Source: an uncultured Pelagibacteraceae bacterium (GTDB lineage Bacteria; Pseudomonadota; Alphaproteobacteria; Pelagibacterales; Pelagibacteraceae). From it: DNA of 44,551 nucleotides. Of this stretch, positions 8,078 through 16,115 are shown in pieces. Within the stretch, counting starts at the first letter, position 1, and the number at the start of each line of letters is the position of its first letter. Where the stretch lies: contig CACNXC010000008.1 in assembly GCA_902624315.1 (NCBI GenBank), positions 1 to 44,551 of the forward strand. Reading direction: 5' to 3'. Made by a program: the position numbers and the translations under genes. Below the pieces are notes generated by a model. It was not told the DNA's origin. It searched no databases and worked only from the letters and a program-made list of their open reading frames with translations.

Positions 8078-8615
8078 TTTTTTTGCTAATTATAAAATCT
8101 TGATCATCAAAAATTTTTGAAATTTTTTTTCTCAAACGATAAATATGTGTTTCAACTGTATGAGTTTCTAATTGGGATTGATATCCCCAAACTTTAGTTT
8201 GTAATTCTTGTATCTTGACTTCTTTTTCAATTTTAAAAAGATATAGTATTGAGTTTATCTCTTTTTCTGTGAGTTTAAGTTTGTTTTCTCCACAAGACAT
8301 TACACGTGAATTCAAATTAAAATTATAATTACCAATTGTGATATCAGATTGTTCATGAAATTTTTTTTTAATGAATTCAATATTAATTTTTTCTAATAGT
8401 TTGAAAATTGGTATAGGAAAGTTGTTAAAAACTATTTGATTATTCAATCCAGGTATTTCTTTTTTAGTTAATACTAAATAATTGGTTTTAGAATTTAGAT
8501 CAGGTAGTTTTTGTTTATTTGCCTTTTCAAAACTAAGATTTATATCTTTTTTAATTTCAACTAAAATCTTATATAGTTCATCTAATTCATAAATTACAAG
8601 ATTATGATTATTCAT
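8049..8615 (-). CDS. OmpR/PhoB-type winged-helix regulator with a degenerate receiver domain
   Basis: A 188-residue protein. The C-terminal half (about 95-188) is a winged helix typical of response regulators: KLTEKEINSILYLF, then VWGYQSQLETHTVETHIYRLRKKI (recognition helix), then ISKKNGYKI (wing). The N-terminal half has the size of a receiver domain and keeps a strand-like YLVLT, but no phospho-acceptor aspartate or acidic pair is recognisable. It is therefore probably not controlled by a standard kinase. Similar proteins occur next to L,D-transpeptidase genes in alphaproteobacteria. Here the two genes diverge with 13 bases between their start codons. The target genes are unknown. Confidence 0.8.
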   Translation of the reverse strand: MNNHNLVIYELDELYKILVEIKKDINLSFEKANKQKLPDLNSKTNYLVLTKKEIPGLNNQIVFNNFPIPIFKLLEKINIEFIKKKFHEQSDITIGNYNFNLNSRVMSCGENKLKLTEKEINSILYLFKIEKEVKIQELQTKVWGYQSQLETHTVETHIYRLRKKISKIFDDQDFIISKKNGYKIKKEK

Positions 8616-8628
8616 CTAGCTATAGAAT

Positions 8629-9123
8629 ATGATAATTTACTTAAAAAATAAACACACACTTGAGGTAGACGATTTTAAATTCAGGTGTTCTATTGGTAAA
8701 AATGGTAAAAGTAAAAAAAAAAAAGAGGGTGATAAAAAAACGCCAATTGGTTATTTTGAAATTGAAAATTTATATTACAGATCTGATAGAATAAAAAAAC
8801 CATATACTAAATTAAAGTGTATTAAAATAAAAAAAAATATGGGATGGTGTGATAATCCATTCGATCTTAAAAATTATAATAAATTAGTCAAACTTGATAA
8901 AAGAATTAAATGTGAAAAACTTTTCAGAAAAGATTATAAATATGATTTGTTAATACCAATTAAATATAATTTTTTAAAACCAATCAAATTTAAGGGAAGC
9001 TGTATCTTTATTCATCTAACAGATAACTATAAACCTACACTTGGATGTGTAGCTATGAAAAAAAAAGATTTTTTGATAATGTTAAAATTAATTAACAAAA
9101 AATCAAAAATTCAAATTATTTAA
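8629..9123 (+). CDS. L,D-transpeptidase (YkuD) family protein
   Basis: A 164-residue YkuD-fold protein. It has the KTPIGYF strand (about 37-43) and the catalytic region IHLTDNYKPTLGCVAM, with His129 and the nucleophile Cys140 in the H-x10-C arrangement typical of the family. Such enzymes cross-link peptidoglycan or attach proteins to it. No signal peptide or lipobox is seen, so the protein either lacks an export signal or uses another start. Members without signals are common in alphaproteobacteria. The end overlaps by four bases the end of convergent yggS. The regulator gene diverges from it. Confidence 0.82.
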   Translation: MIIYLKNKHTLEVDDFKFRCSIGKNGKSKKKKEGDKKTPIGYFEIENLYYRSDRIKKPYTKLKCIKIKKNMGWCDNPFDLKNYNKLVKLDKRIKCEKLFRKDYKYDLLIPIKYNFLKPIKFKGSCIFIHLTDNYKPTLGCVAMKKKDFLIMLKLINKKSKIQII

Positions 9124-9779
9124 TTTCTCTTACCAAATATGTTAGATCCAATTCTTACATATGTGGCGGAATTTTTAATTGCATTTAAATAATCTGCGGA
9201 CATCCCCATACTCAATTCTTTAAAATTTAACTTTTTATTCAACTCTCTCATCTCTTTAAAATAAACTTCTGATGGTTCATTTAATGGCGGGATACACATC
9301 AACCCCACCACCTCCAAATCAAGAGTTTTACAATAATGATAAAGCTCTGGAACTAATAATTTATCTACACCAAATTTTTGGGGCTCATTTCCAATGTTTA
9401 CCTGAATAAAAATTTTTACTTTTTTTTTTTGTTTTTGCTGTTCGACAGATATTTTTTTTGCAAGTTTTTCACTATCTAAAGAGTGAATATAGTCAAATAA
9501 CTTTACAGCAAATTTAACTTTGTTTGTTTGAAGACCTCCTATGAGATGTAATTTTATATTATTATTATTTAATTTGAGTTCGCTCCATTTTTCAATTGCC
9601 TCTTGAACTTTGTTTTCACCAAAATCCACGTGTCCATATTCAATTAATGGTAATATTTTATCCATACCAAAAGTCTTTGAAACAGCTATAATTTTTGGTA
9701 CTTTATGATTTTTTTGATTAGATAAATTAGAGTTTATTTCTGTTTTTATATTAGTTAAATTTTGAACTATTTGATGCAT
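9120..9779 (-). CDS. yggS: YggS/PROSC family PLP-binding protein
   Basis: Pyridoxal-phosphate homeostasis protein of 219 residues with an alanine-racemase N-terminal fold. PLP-binding Lys35 lies in AVSKTF. FGENKVQEAIEKW (about 73-85), HLIGGLQTNK and the C-terminal SMGMSADYLNAI plus TYVRIGSNIFG phosphate-binding region are all present. The ATG at 9779 is the complement of the ATG used by the ThiE-like gene on the other strand (palindrome ATGCAT at 9774-9779), so the two coding regions overlap head-to-head by six bases. Confidence 0.94.
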   Translation of the reverse strand: MHQIVQNLTNIKTEINSNLSNQKNHKVPKIIAVSKTFGMDKILPLIEYGHVDFGENKVQEAIEKWSELKLNNNNIKLHLIGGLQTNKVKFAVKLFDYIHSLDSEKLAKKISVEQQKQKKKVKIFIQVNIGNEPQKFGVDKLLVPELYHYCKTLDLEVVGLMCIPPLNEPSEVYFKEMRELNKKLNFKELSMGMSADYLNAIKNSATYVRIGSNIFGKRN

Positions 9780-10304
9780 AATAAATTACTTACCAAATAT
9801 TACTTTATTAATACTTTCGATACAAATAATTTACAAAAACAAGATAAAGAAACGATAATAATTTACAGAAATTATTCTTCGTCAAGCATTAGAATAGACA
9901 AACTTTTAAAGCTTAAAAATTTTTTGAGGAAACAGGGAAATAAATTTTTTTTAGCTAATAATTTTAAATTGGCATTAAAACTGGGATTAGATGGTGTTTA
10001 TATACCCTCTTTTAATAAAAATTTTTATCATTTAGCATATTCGACTTTTCTAAATTTTGCTGTTGTAGGGTCTGCTCACAACCTAAAAGAAATAAGAATT
10101 AAAGAATTACAAAAAGTCCAAAACATTTTTATATCATCGCTATTTAAAAAGAATAAAAACTATTTGGGTCTACATAAGTTTAAAGTTTTAGGTAAATATA
10201 CTCAAAAAAAAATTGTTGCCCTAGGCGGTATATCCAAAAAAAATATAAGAAAAATTAATTTAACAGATACTTCATCTATCGCAGGAATTTCATATTTTCG
10301 ATAA
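9774..10304 (+). CDS. Divergent ThiE/TenI superfamily protein
   Basis: About 176 residues, with the ordered hallmarks of the thiamine phosphate synthase barrel: LGLDGVYIPSF (family GADGVHLGQ), VVGSAHNLKEI (family IGVSTH..EE), YLGLHKF and KIVALGGISKKNI (phosphate-binding glycine loop). The short length and loss of several polar residues leave it open whether it joins the pyrimidine and thiazole moieties of thiamine or is a TenI-like relative. A further in-frame TTG at 9762 exists, but ATG 9774 is preferred. It runs into the porin terminator, which overlaps its stop codon. Confidence 0.65.
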   Translation: MHNKLLTKYYFINTFDTNNLQKQDKETIIIYRNYSSSSIRIDKLLKLKNFLRKQGNKFFLANNFKLALKLGLDGVYIPSFNKNFYHLAYSTFLNFAVVGSAHNLKEIRIKELQKVQNIFISSLFKKNKNYLGLHKFKVLGKYTQKKIVALGGISKKNIRKINLTDTSSIAGISYFR

Positions 10305-10331
10305 AAAAAAAGGCCCCTAAAAAGGGGCCTT
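10302..10331 (-). terminator. Rho-independent terminator of the porin gene
   Basis: A perfect 9-bp stem, AAGGCCCCT (10310-10318) and AGGGGCCTT (10323-10331), with a 4-base AAAA loop. On the minus strand it is followed by a run of eight or nine T, so it terminates leftward transcription from the porin gene. On the plus strand only CTTTATAAAT follows, so it would be weaker for the ThiE-like gene. It is the only obvious GC-rich hairpin terminator in the window. Confidence 0.9.
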
Positions 10332-10356
10332 CTTTATAAATTTGTCTTCTAACTAA

Positions 10357-11325
10357 TTAGAATGCAAATGAAAGACCGAACTCGTAACCTTCAAAGTCCT
10401 TAGTTGCAGTACCTTGCATTGCATCTACTTCGTTCATTGCACCAGCAAGTGTCATTCCACCCATTGTGTATGAAGCAGAAATACCTGTTGATTCTTGATC
10501 GGTATTGTTAGTAGTTTTAGCAGCATCATAATCCATAGTGTGTGATGTGTAAGCGATAGAGAAATCATCGTTTACTGCATATGAAACACCATAAATTGTA
10601 GCTTCTCTGTCTAAGCTAGCAGTATCATGATCTTGATCAGATACTTGGTAACCTAGAGTGAAACCACCTACTGCGTATTTAACATACATAGTAGATTTGT
10701 TGTTATCTACACCAACACCAGCTTGGTTGTCAGAACTTGCATATCCAAGTGTTAAACCTTCAACCATTTCTGGTGATACAGCAATAGCGAAGTCCATGTA
10801 TGAATCTTCGATTGTATCTGCATTACTTCCATCTACGTAAGCAACAGTTAGTGTAGCTCCACTAACCGTTGGTGAAGTGTATTTAAACATGTTAGATCCA
10901 CTTCCGCCACCAATTGTGTGTGGGCTTCCTGAAGTTGCAGCACCGTCTGTATCAATTACATCCCATGCTTCTTCGTAAGCATTTGGCATTACATCGTCAA
11001 CAGCACCTAACGCAGTTGATCCACCACTACCATGGAACGCTAATGTTCCCCAGTCACCACCAATATTCATGTCGTAATCATCCATGTCATCTTGGTCGAT
11101 CTCGTAGTAAACACCAACAGTTAATCCACCGTCTGTTTCGCCACTTGCATTAAATTTAAGACTATCACCCATGTAGAAGCTGTTACCTTTAGATCCACTA
11201 CCTCTGTTAGGGTCGTCAAAATATATTGCCGCTCCACCAGTTACTGAAAAATCAGCAGCTGTTGCAGAGAAAGTCGCTAAAGAACCAGCTAATGCTGATA
11301 ATCCGATTTTCTTTAAATTGTTCAT
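10357..11325 (-). CDS. Outer-membrane general porin (SAR11-type)
   Basis: A 322-residue beta-barrel porin. It has a signal peptide (basic MNNLKK, hydrophobic core to residue 20, cleavage near ATA-A at 23/24) and alternating amphipathic strands rich in Gly, Ala, Asp, Thr and Tyr. It ends in a C-terminal aromatic (SFAF), the signal for outer-membrane assembly. The gene is much richer in G+C than its surroundings and uses a restricted codon set. It has a good Shine-Dalgarno sequence (AGGAG at 11334-11338, 8 bases from ATG), and a strong terminator follows. All this suggests very high expression. A dedicated upstream control region is present. Confidence 0.9.
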   Translation of the reverse strand: MNNLKKIGLSALAGSLATFSATAADFSVTGGAAIYFDDPNRGSGSKGNSFYMGDSLKFNASGETDGGLTVGVYYEIDQDDMDDYDMNIGGDWGTLAFHGSGGSTALGAVDDVMPNAYEEAWDVIDTDGAATSGSPHTIGGGSGSNMFKYTSPTVSGATLTVAYVDGSNADTIEDSYMDFAIAVSPEMVEGLTLGYASSDNQAGVGVDNNKSTMYVKYAVGGFTLGYQVSDQDHDTASLDREATIYGVSYAVNDDFSIAYTSHTMDYDAAKTTNNTDQESTGISASYTMGGMTLAGAMNEVDAMQGTATKDFEGYEFGLSFAF

Positions 11326-11375
11326 ATTAATTACTCCTTTGTATTTGTTTAATTATTAATAATAAACAAAAGCAA

Positions 11376-11407
11376 ATTATCATTTTGCGTCAAGAAAACC
11401 GCAAAAT
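11376..11407 (-). promoter_or_regulatory. Putative porin promoter with embedded inverted repeat
   Basis: Read leftward: TTGCGG (11404-11399) as -35, a 17-base spacer, and GATAAT (11381-11376) as -10, giving a leader of about 45 bases. A perfect 8-bp inverted repeat, ATTTTGCG (11382-11389) and CGCAAAAT (11400-11407), separated by 10 bases, covers the -35 box and the whole spacer. It may be a repressor or activator site. Both the promoter and the operator are inferred from pattern only. Confidence 0.45.
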
Positions 11408-11436
11408 TACTGACATTTTTTCAATTAATTGTTTTG

Positions 11437-11454
11437 TGTTGCAAATTTGCAACA
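11437..11454. promoter_or_regulatory. 18-bp perfect palindrome in the porin/lipoprotein divergent region
   Basis: TGTTGCAAATTTGCAACA is a perfect palindrome placed 33 bases upstream of the putative porin -35 box and 75 bases before the divergent lipoprotein ATG. Its GCAAA/TTTGC core also appears in the nearby inverted repeat (11382-11407) and as AGCAAATT at 11371-11378. This suggests several binding sites for one dimeric regulator. The rest of the 203-base gap (11326-11528) is AT-rich with no gene seen. Confidence 0.55.
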
Positions 11455-11528
11455 TAAAAAAGACTTATTTTTTCGAAAATTTACCAATTAAATGTATATT
11501 TATTTTAATTTCATTTTAAAAACTCAAA

Positions 11529-12110
11529 ATGTTTAATTTTCTGCAAAATATAAAATTTACTTTAATCATATTGATGATTTTTACTTTGACATCATGTTCG
11601 CAAGGTTTTTTTAAAACTGGAGATGCAAGAAAAAATCCACCTGATCCTAGAGAGAGAGTTAGAAAAAATTTAGAGGAGGGAAAAGGTTTTCGATTAATGG
11701 ATTCGATGACAGGAAGCAGAGGTACAAATTTTGAATTTGCAAGCTCAAATGGATTATGGAGAGCCTCCCTTGAAGTTTTAGATTTTATGCCTTTAACTTC
11801 TGCAAATTATAGTGGCGGTGTAATAATCACCGACTGGTATTCAGAGCAAGGTAATGCTGATGAGTCTATAAAAATTACAATAAAGTTTCTAAGTAATGAA
11901 GTAAGATCAGATGCTCTTGATGTTGATATATTTTACAAAAAATGTGTTGCTACTAATAATTGTAAAATCAATAAACAAGAAGGAAATCTTAAGAAAGAAA
12001 TTACTAAACAAATATTAGCTAAAGCTGCGGTATATCAAAAACAAATTAAAGATAAAAATTATAAACCTTATAGATATTCAGAGCCTAAACGCAGAAAAAC
12101 AAATGACTAA
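11529..12110 (+). CDS. DUF3576-type lipoprotein
   Basis: A 193-residue predicted lipoprotein with an N-terminal hydrophobic helix (about 8-20) and the lipobox LTSC (Cys23). The mature part contains a conserved-looking block, WRASLEVLDFMPLTSANYSGGVIITDWYS (about 77-105), matching the alphaproteobacterial DUF3576 family that lies directly upstream of leuS and lptE. Its role is unknown. Because it neighbours lptE it is often suspected to serve the outer membrane (inference). The C-terminal 40 residues are basic. The leuS gene follows after about 20 bases. Confidence 0.75.
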   Translation: MFNFLQNIKFTLIILMIFTLTSCSQGFFKTGDARKNPPDPRERVRKNLEEGKGFRLMDSMTGSRGTNFEFASSNGLWRASLEVLDFMPLTSANYSGGVIITDWYSEQGNADESIKITIKFLSNEVRSDALDVDIFYKKCVATNNCKINKQEGNLKKEITKQILAKAAVYQKQIKDKNYKPYRYSEPKRRKTND

Positions 12111-12132
12111 TTAATCAATTTGGTAATTGGTT

Positions 12133-14667
12133 ATGAACAGATATAATTTCAAATCAGTAGAAACGAAATGGCAAAATTATTGGGAAAAAAATAAAAGCTT
12201 CAAAGTTGAAACGGATCCCTCAAAAAAAAAATTCTATTGCCTTGAAATGTTTCCTTATCCATCAGGAAAAATTCATATGGGTCACGTAAGAAATTACACT
12301 ATAGGAGACGTTCTTGCTCGCTACAAAGCTCTTCAAGGTTATAATGTTTTACATCCAATGGGTTGGGACTCATTCGGAATGCCCGCTGAGAATGCGGCGA
12401 AGCAAAATAATCTGGACCCAAAAAAATGGACTGAAACAAATATTTTGAATATGAGAACCCAATTGAAAAAATTAGGTTTGTCTATTGATTGGGATAGAGA
12501 AATTTCAACCTGCAATAAAGATTATTACAAACATCAACAAGCTTTTTTTTTAGAATTATATGAAAAGAAACTAGTTTACAGAAAAGAAAATTATGTAAAT
12601 TGGGATCCAGTTGATGAGACTGTTCTTGCGAATGAACAAGTAATTGACGGTAAAGGTTGGCGTTCCGGGGCAATCGTTGAAAGAAAAAAATTAAGCCAAT
12701 GGTTTTTTAATATATCTAAATTTTCTCAGGAGTTATTAAATGGTTTGAATAAATTAGATAGTTGGCCCAATAAAGTGAAAACTATGCAAAAAAATTGGAT
12801 TGGAAAATCGTTTGGATGTGAGATTGATTTTAAAATTGAAGGTGATTTACCCATTCAAAACATTAAATGTTTTACTACTAGACCTGACACTTTGTTTGGG
12901 TTCTCCTTTTTAGCTTTATCTGTTGACCACGAAGTATCAAAATTTTTTAGTGATAATAAAGAATTTTTAAATTTTAAAGAAGAATGTTCAAAAACTGGTA
13001 CAACAGAAGAAGCTATAGCTGTTGGTGAAAAAATTGGTTTTAAAACCAATCTAGTGGCTGTAAACCCGCTTAATCCAAAACAAAAGGTCCCAGTTTATTT
13101 TGCAAACTTTGTGCTGATGGATTACGGGTTTGGAGCAGTTTTTGGTTGTCCCGCTCATGATCAAAGAGACTTCGATTTTGCGAAAAAATATAACCTTAAA
13201 ATAAAGACTGTGGTCCGGCCACTTGATAAAGATGAAAAATTTGAAGTAAATGATGAGGCATATCCAGGACCAGGAATCATAATTAATTCTGACTTTCTCA
13301 ATGGCCTTATTGCACCAGAAACTTCTATTCTAGAGACGATTAAAATTTTAGAAAAAGAAAAACTGGGGAAAAAACAAATTAATTTTAGACTTAAAGATTG
13401 GGGTGTTTCTAGACAAAGATATTGGGGATGCCCAATACCAATAGCATACGATAAAGATGGGAAAGCCTATCCAATCCCTAAATCGATGTTACCAGTCGAA
13501 TTACCAGAAAAGATAGATCTTAACGTAAAAGGTAATCCACTCGATAGTCAGATGAATTGGAAAGAAATAAATATAGATGGGAAAAAATTGGTTAAAGAAA
13601 CTGATACATTAGACACTTTTGTATGCTCATCTTGGTACTACTTACGATTCTGCTCTCCCAAGGAAACTGAATATGGATTTAAAAAAGAGGACATCAATTA
13701 CTGGATGCCAGTAGATCAGTATATTGGTGGTGTTGAACATGCAATTTTACATTTACTTTACTCAAGATTTTTTATGCAAGCGTTATCACATAACAACAAA
13801 GATTTTAATATATTGGAGCCATTTAGTGGCCTGTTTACACAAGGCATGGTCTGTCATGAAACTTATAAAGACCCAGATAATAATTGGATCAGTCCTAATG
13901 AAATTGAAATTATAGATGGTAAAAAATATCTAAAAAAAGATAAATCTAAATTAATTTCTGTTGGACCGTCAGAGTCTATGTCAAAGTCAAAGAAAAATAC
14001 AATTGATCCAGAAAATATTATCGCTAATTATGGAGCTGACTCAGCAAGACTTTTCATATTGTCAGATAGTCCTCCAGAAAAAGATGTTCAATGGTCTGAG
14101 GAAGGTATTCTATCATCTTTTAAATTCATTCAAAAACTTTGGAAATTAAATGAAAAAGTTGTTAATGAAATTAACAAAAATCATATTAAAGACAATGATG
14201 ATGAAATTACAAAATATACCAACAAGTATTTAAAAAAAGTTCAAGATAATCTTGAGGGTTTTAGTTATAATAAAATTATAGCTAATTTATATGAAATGTA
14301 TTCTTTTTTAAATAAACAAATTGAAAAAAATTATACAAAAAAAACAATCTTTGAAAATTATCAAAAAATTTTAATTACTATGACACCAATTTTACCTCAT
14401 TTTGCTAATGAGTGCTTAAGCATCATAAAAGTAAAAAATTATAAATGGCCTGAATACAATGCTTCAATGTTAAAAGAGGAGAATATTAATATTGTCATAC
14501 AAATTAATGGAAAAAAAAGAGGTCTAATTCAAACAAAGCCAAATATAACTGAAGAAAAACTCTTTGAATTAATTAAGAATAATGAGAAAATAATCAAATA
14601 TTTAGATCAAAAAAATATAAAGAAGAAAATTTATATAAAAGATAAACTTTTGAATATAATTATTTAA
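12133..14667 (+). CDS. leuS: Leucyl-tRNA synthetase
   Basis: Class I aminoacyl-tRNA synthetase that charges tRNA-Leu. About 844 residues are read from the ATG at 12133; a TTG two codons upstream is an unlikely start. The HIGH-type motif [11 protein letters not shown] is at about 41-51. The editing domain insert spans about 225-410, with the TTRPDTLFG motif. The signature [16 protein letters not shown] (KMSKS motif) is at about 615-630, followed by the anticodon-binding helical domain and a short C-terminal domain. It is followed immediately by lptE (TAA then ATG). Confidence 0.98.
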   Translation: MNRYNFKSVETKWQNYWEKNKSFKVETDPSKKKFYCLEMFPYPSGKIHMGHVRNYTIGDVLARYKALQGYNVLHPMGWDSFGMPAENAAKQNNLDPKKWTETNILNMRTQLKKLGLSIDWDREISTCNKDYYKHQQAFFLELYEKKLVYRKENYVNWDPVDETVLANEQVIDGKGWRSGAIVERKKLSQWFFNISKFSQELLNGLNKLDSWPNKVKTMQKNWIGKSFGCEIDFKIEGDLPIQNIKCFTTRPDTLFGFSFLALSVDHEVSKFFSDNKEFLNFKEECSKTGTTEEAIAVGEKIGFKTNLVAVNPLNPKQKVPVYFANFVLMDYGFGAVFGCPAHDQRDFDFAKKYNLKIKTVVRPLDKDEKFEVNDEAYPGPGIIINSDFLNGLIAPETSILETIKILEKEKLGKKQINFRLKDWGVSRQRYWGCPIPIAYDKDGKAYPIPKSMLPVELPEKIDLNVKGNPLDSQMNWKEINIDGKKLVKETDTLDTFVCSSWYYLRFCSPKETEYGFKKEDINYWMPVDQYIGGVEHAILHLLYSRFFMQALSHNNKDFNILEPFSGLFTQGMVCHETYKDPDNNWISPNEIEIIDGKKYLKKDKSKLISVGPSESMSKSKKNTIDPENIIANYGADSARLFILSDSPPEKDVQWSEEGILSSFKFIQKLWKLNEKVVNEINKNHIKDNDDEITKYTNKYLKKVQDNLEGFSYNKIIANLYEMYSFLNKQIEKNYTKKTIFENYQKILITMTPILPHFANECLSIIKVKNYKWPEYNASMLKEENINIVIQINGKKRGLIQTKPNITEEKLFELIKNNEKIIKYLDQKNIKKKIYIKDKLLNIII

Positions 14668-15126
14668 ATGCTTAAAAAATTTTTTTTTATTATTCTGTCA
14701 TTAACTCTTTTAAATAATTGTGAATACAAGCCAGTTTATTCAAATCAAAATAATGTAAATTATAAAATAATTATAACTAGTTTTGAAGGCAACCAAGATG
14801 TAAATAACTTTATAGCCGCAAACTTAAAAAGAAGTAGTAAAGACGATGCTACAGAAATCATAAATTTAAGTTTCAATACAAAATATTCAAAAAATGTTAT
14901 TGCAAAAAATACCACCGGAACAATAACTGATTATCAATCAAACGCAGAAACAGCTTTTGTAATTAAAAAAGGGGAAAATCAAGTAAATTTTAAAGTAAAT
15001 GAAAAATTTAATTTTCAAAAAATTAAAGATAAATATGAGGAAAAAAATTACGAACGTAACATCATGCGAAATCTTGCTAATTCAATATCACAACAGCTCA
15101 TCCTCAAACTTGAAATGATCAAATGA
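14668..15126 (+). CDS. lptE: LPS-assembly lipoprotein LptE
   Basis: Predicted outer-membrane lipoprotein of 152 residues that plugs and helps assemble LptD for lipopolysaccharide export. It has a short hydrophobic leader, then LLNNC (lipid Cys18) followed by EYKPVYS, typical of alphaproteobacterial LptE proteins (CGFxPLY-like start). The remainder has the alternating strand/helix pattern of the family, but sequence conservation is low, so position between leuS and holA is an important support. It overlaps holA by four bases (ATGA). Confidence 0.8.
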   Translation: MLKKFFFIILSLTLLNNCEYKPVYSNQNNVNYKIIITSFEGNQDVNNFIAANLKRSSKDDATEIINLSFNTKYSKNVIAKNTTGTITDYQSNAETAFVIKKGENQVNFKVNEKFNFQKIKDKYEEKNYERNIMRNLANSISQQLILKLEMIK

Positions 15127-16115
15127 TTTTAAAGACATTTGAGTTAGATAAAATCAAAGACAACACAATTTTCCACTTAATATATGGCAAAAATGAGGGT
15201 TTAAAAACTGAATGTATAAATGAAATATTAAAAAATAATAAAGGAAAAATTTTTAAATATGATGAAAAACAAATCAAGGATGAAATTGAATCTTTTTATG
15301 AAAATGTTTTGTCCGGCTCATTATTTGAAAACAATAAGGTCATAATTATAAATAGAGCCTCAGATAAGATTTATGAAATCATTCAGAACTTAATTGATCG
15401 AAATTTAAGTAATATTAAGATAATTTTAAACTCAGATGTTTTAGAAACTAAGTCGAAGTTAAGGAAACTTTTTGAAAAAAATAAAAATCTAGTTTGTATC
15501 CCCACATATCTAGATAATAATAGCATCTTGTCGAAATTGACTGCCTCTATCTTAAAAAAAGAAAATATCTCAATTTCACAACAAAATATAAATTTGATTG
15601 TTGAAAAGTGTAATGGAGATAGGATGATTTTACAAAATGAACTTAATAAAATAAAAGATTACTCTCTAAATAAAAAAAAAATTTCATCTGATGAAATCTT
15701 AAGATTAATTAATCTGAGCGAAAATTATGGATTATCAGAACTTGTCGATAATTGTTTAGCTAAAAATAAAAATAAAACGATAAACATTCTTAATGAAAAT
15801 AATTATAATGCTGAAGATAGCGTTGTAATTTTAAGAACCTTTTTATCCAAAGCTAAAAGAATTCTCAAACTTGCTATTCAATTGGAAGAAAATAAAGATA
15901 TCAATAAAACAATTAATTCAGCTAAACCACCTATTTTTTGGAAAGATAAAGAAATTGTTAAAATGCAACTAAACAGATGGAGACCTGAAAAAATAAAAGA
16001 ACTTATTGAAAGTTTAAATGACATTGAACTTGAGATAAAAAAAAATTACAACAATTCACTATTTATAATTACCAACTTTATATTAGAAAAAAGCTGTTCT
16101 GAAATTAGTAATTAG
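15123..16115 (+). CDS. holA: DNA polymerase III delta subunit
   Basis: Clamp-loader subunit that opens the beta sliding clamp. The 330-residue protein begins with the family pattern IFHLIYGKNEGLKTE (about 13-27). FENNKVIIINRASD (about 69-82) and a central LSKLTASILKKENISIS helix region follow, with a C-terminal helical collar domain. The sequence is strongly drifted and lysine-rich, and the leuS-lptE-holA order is typical of alphaproteobacteria. Its 3' end overlaps by 11 bases the end of the convergent parB. Confidence 0.86.
   Translation: MILKTFELDKIKDNTIFHLIYGKNEGLKTECINEILKNNKGKIFKYDEKQIKDEIESFYENVLSGSLFENNKVIIINRASDKIYEIIQNLIDRNLSNIKIILNSDVLETKSKLRKLFEKNKNLVCIPTYLDNNSILSKLTASILKKENISISQQNINLIVEKCNGDRMILQNELNKIKDYSLNKKKISSDEILRLINLSENYGLSELVDNCLAKNKNKTINILNENNYNAEDSVVILRTFLSKAKRILKLAIQLEENKDINKTINSAKPPIFWKDKEIVKMQLNRWRPEKIKELIESLNDIELEIKKNYNNSLFIITNFILEKSCSEISN

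Noticed and set aside
8303..8308. CACGTG as a second parS (also at 9627-9632 and 24782-24787)
   Set aside because: The flanking GTTT/AAAC arms of parS are missing, so these are chance hexamers.
10914..11153. Plus-strand open frame (His/Leu-rich) inside the porin gene
   Set aside because: Antisense shadow caused by the higher G+C of the porin gene; no family features.
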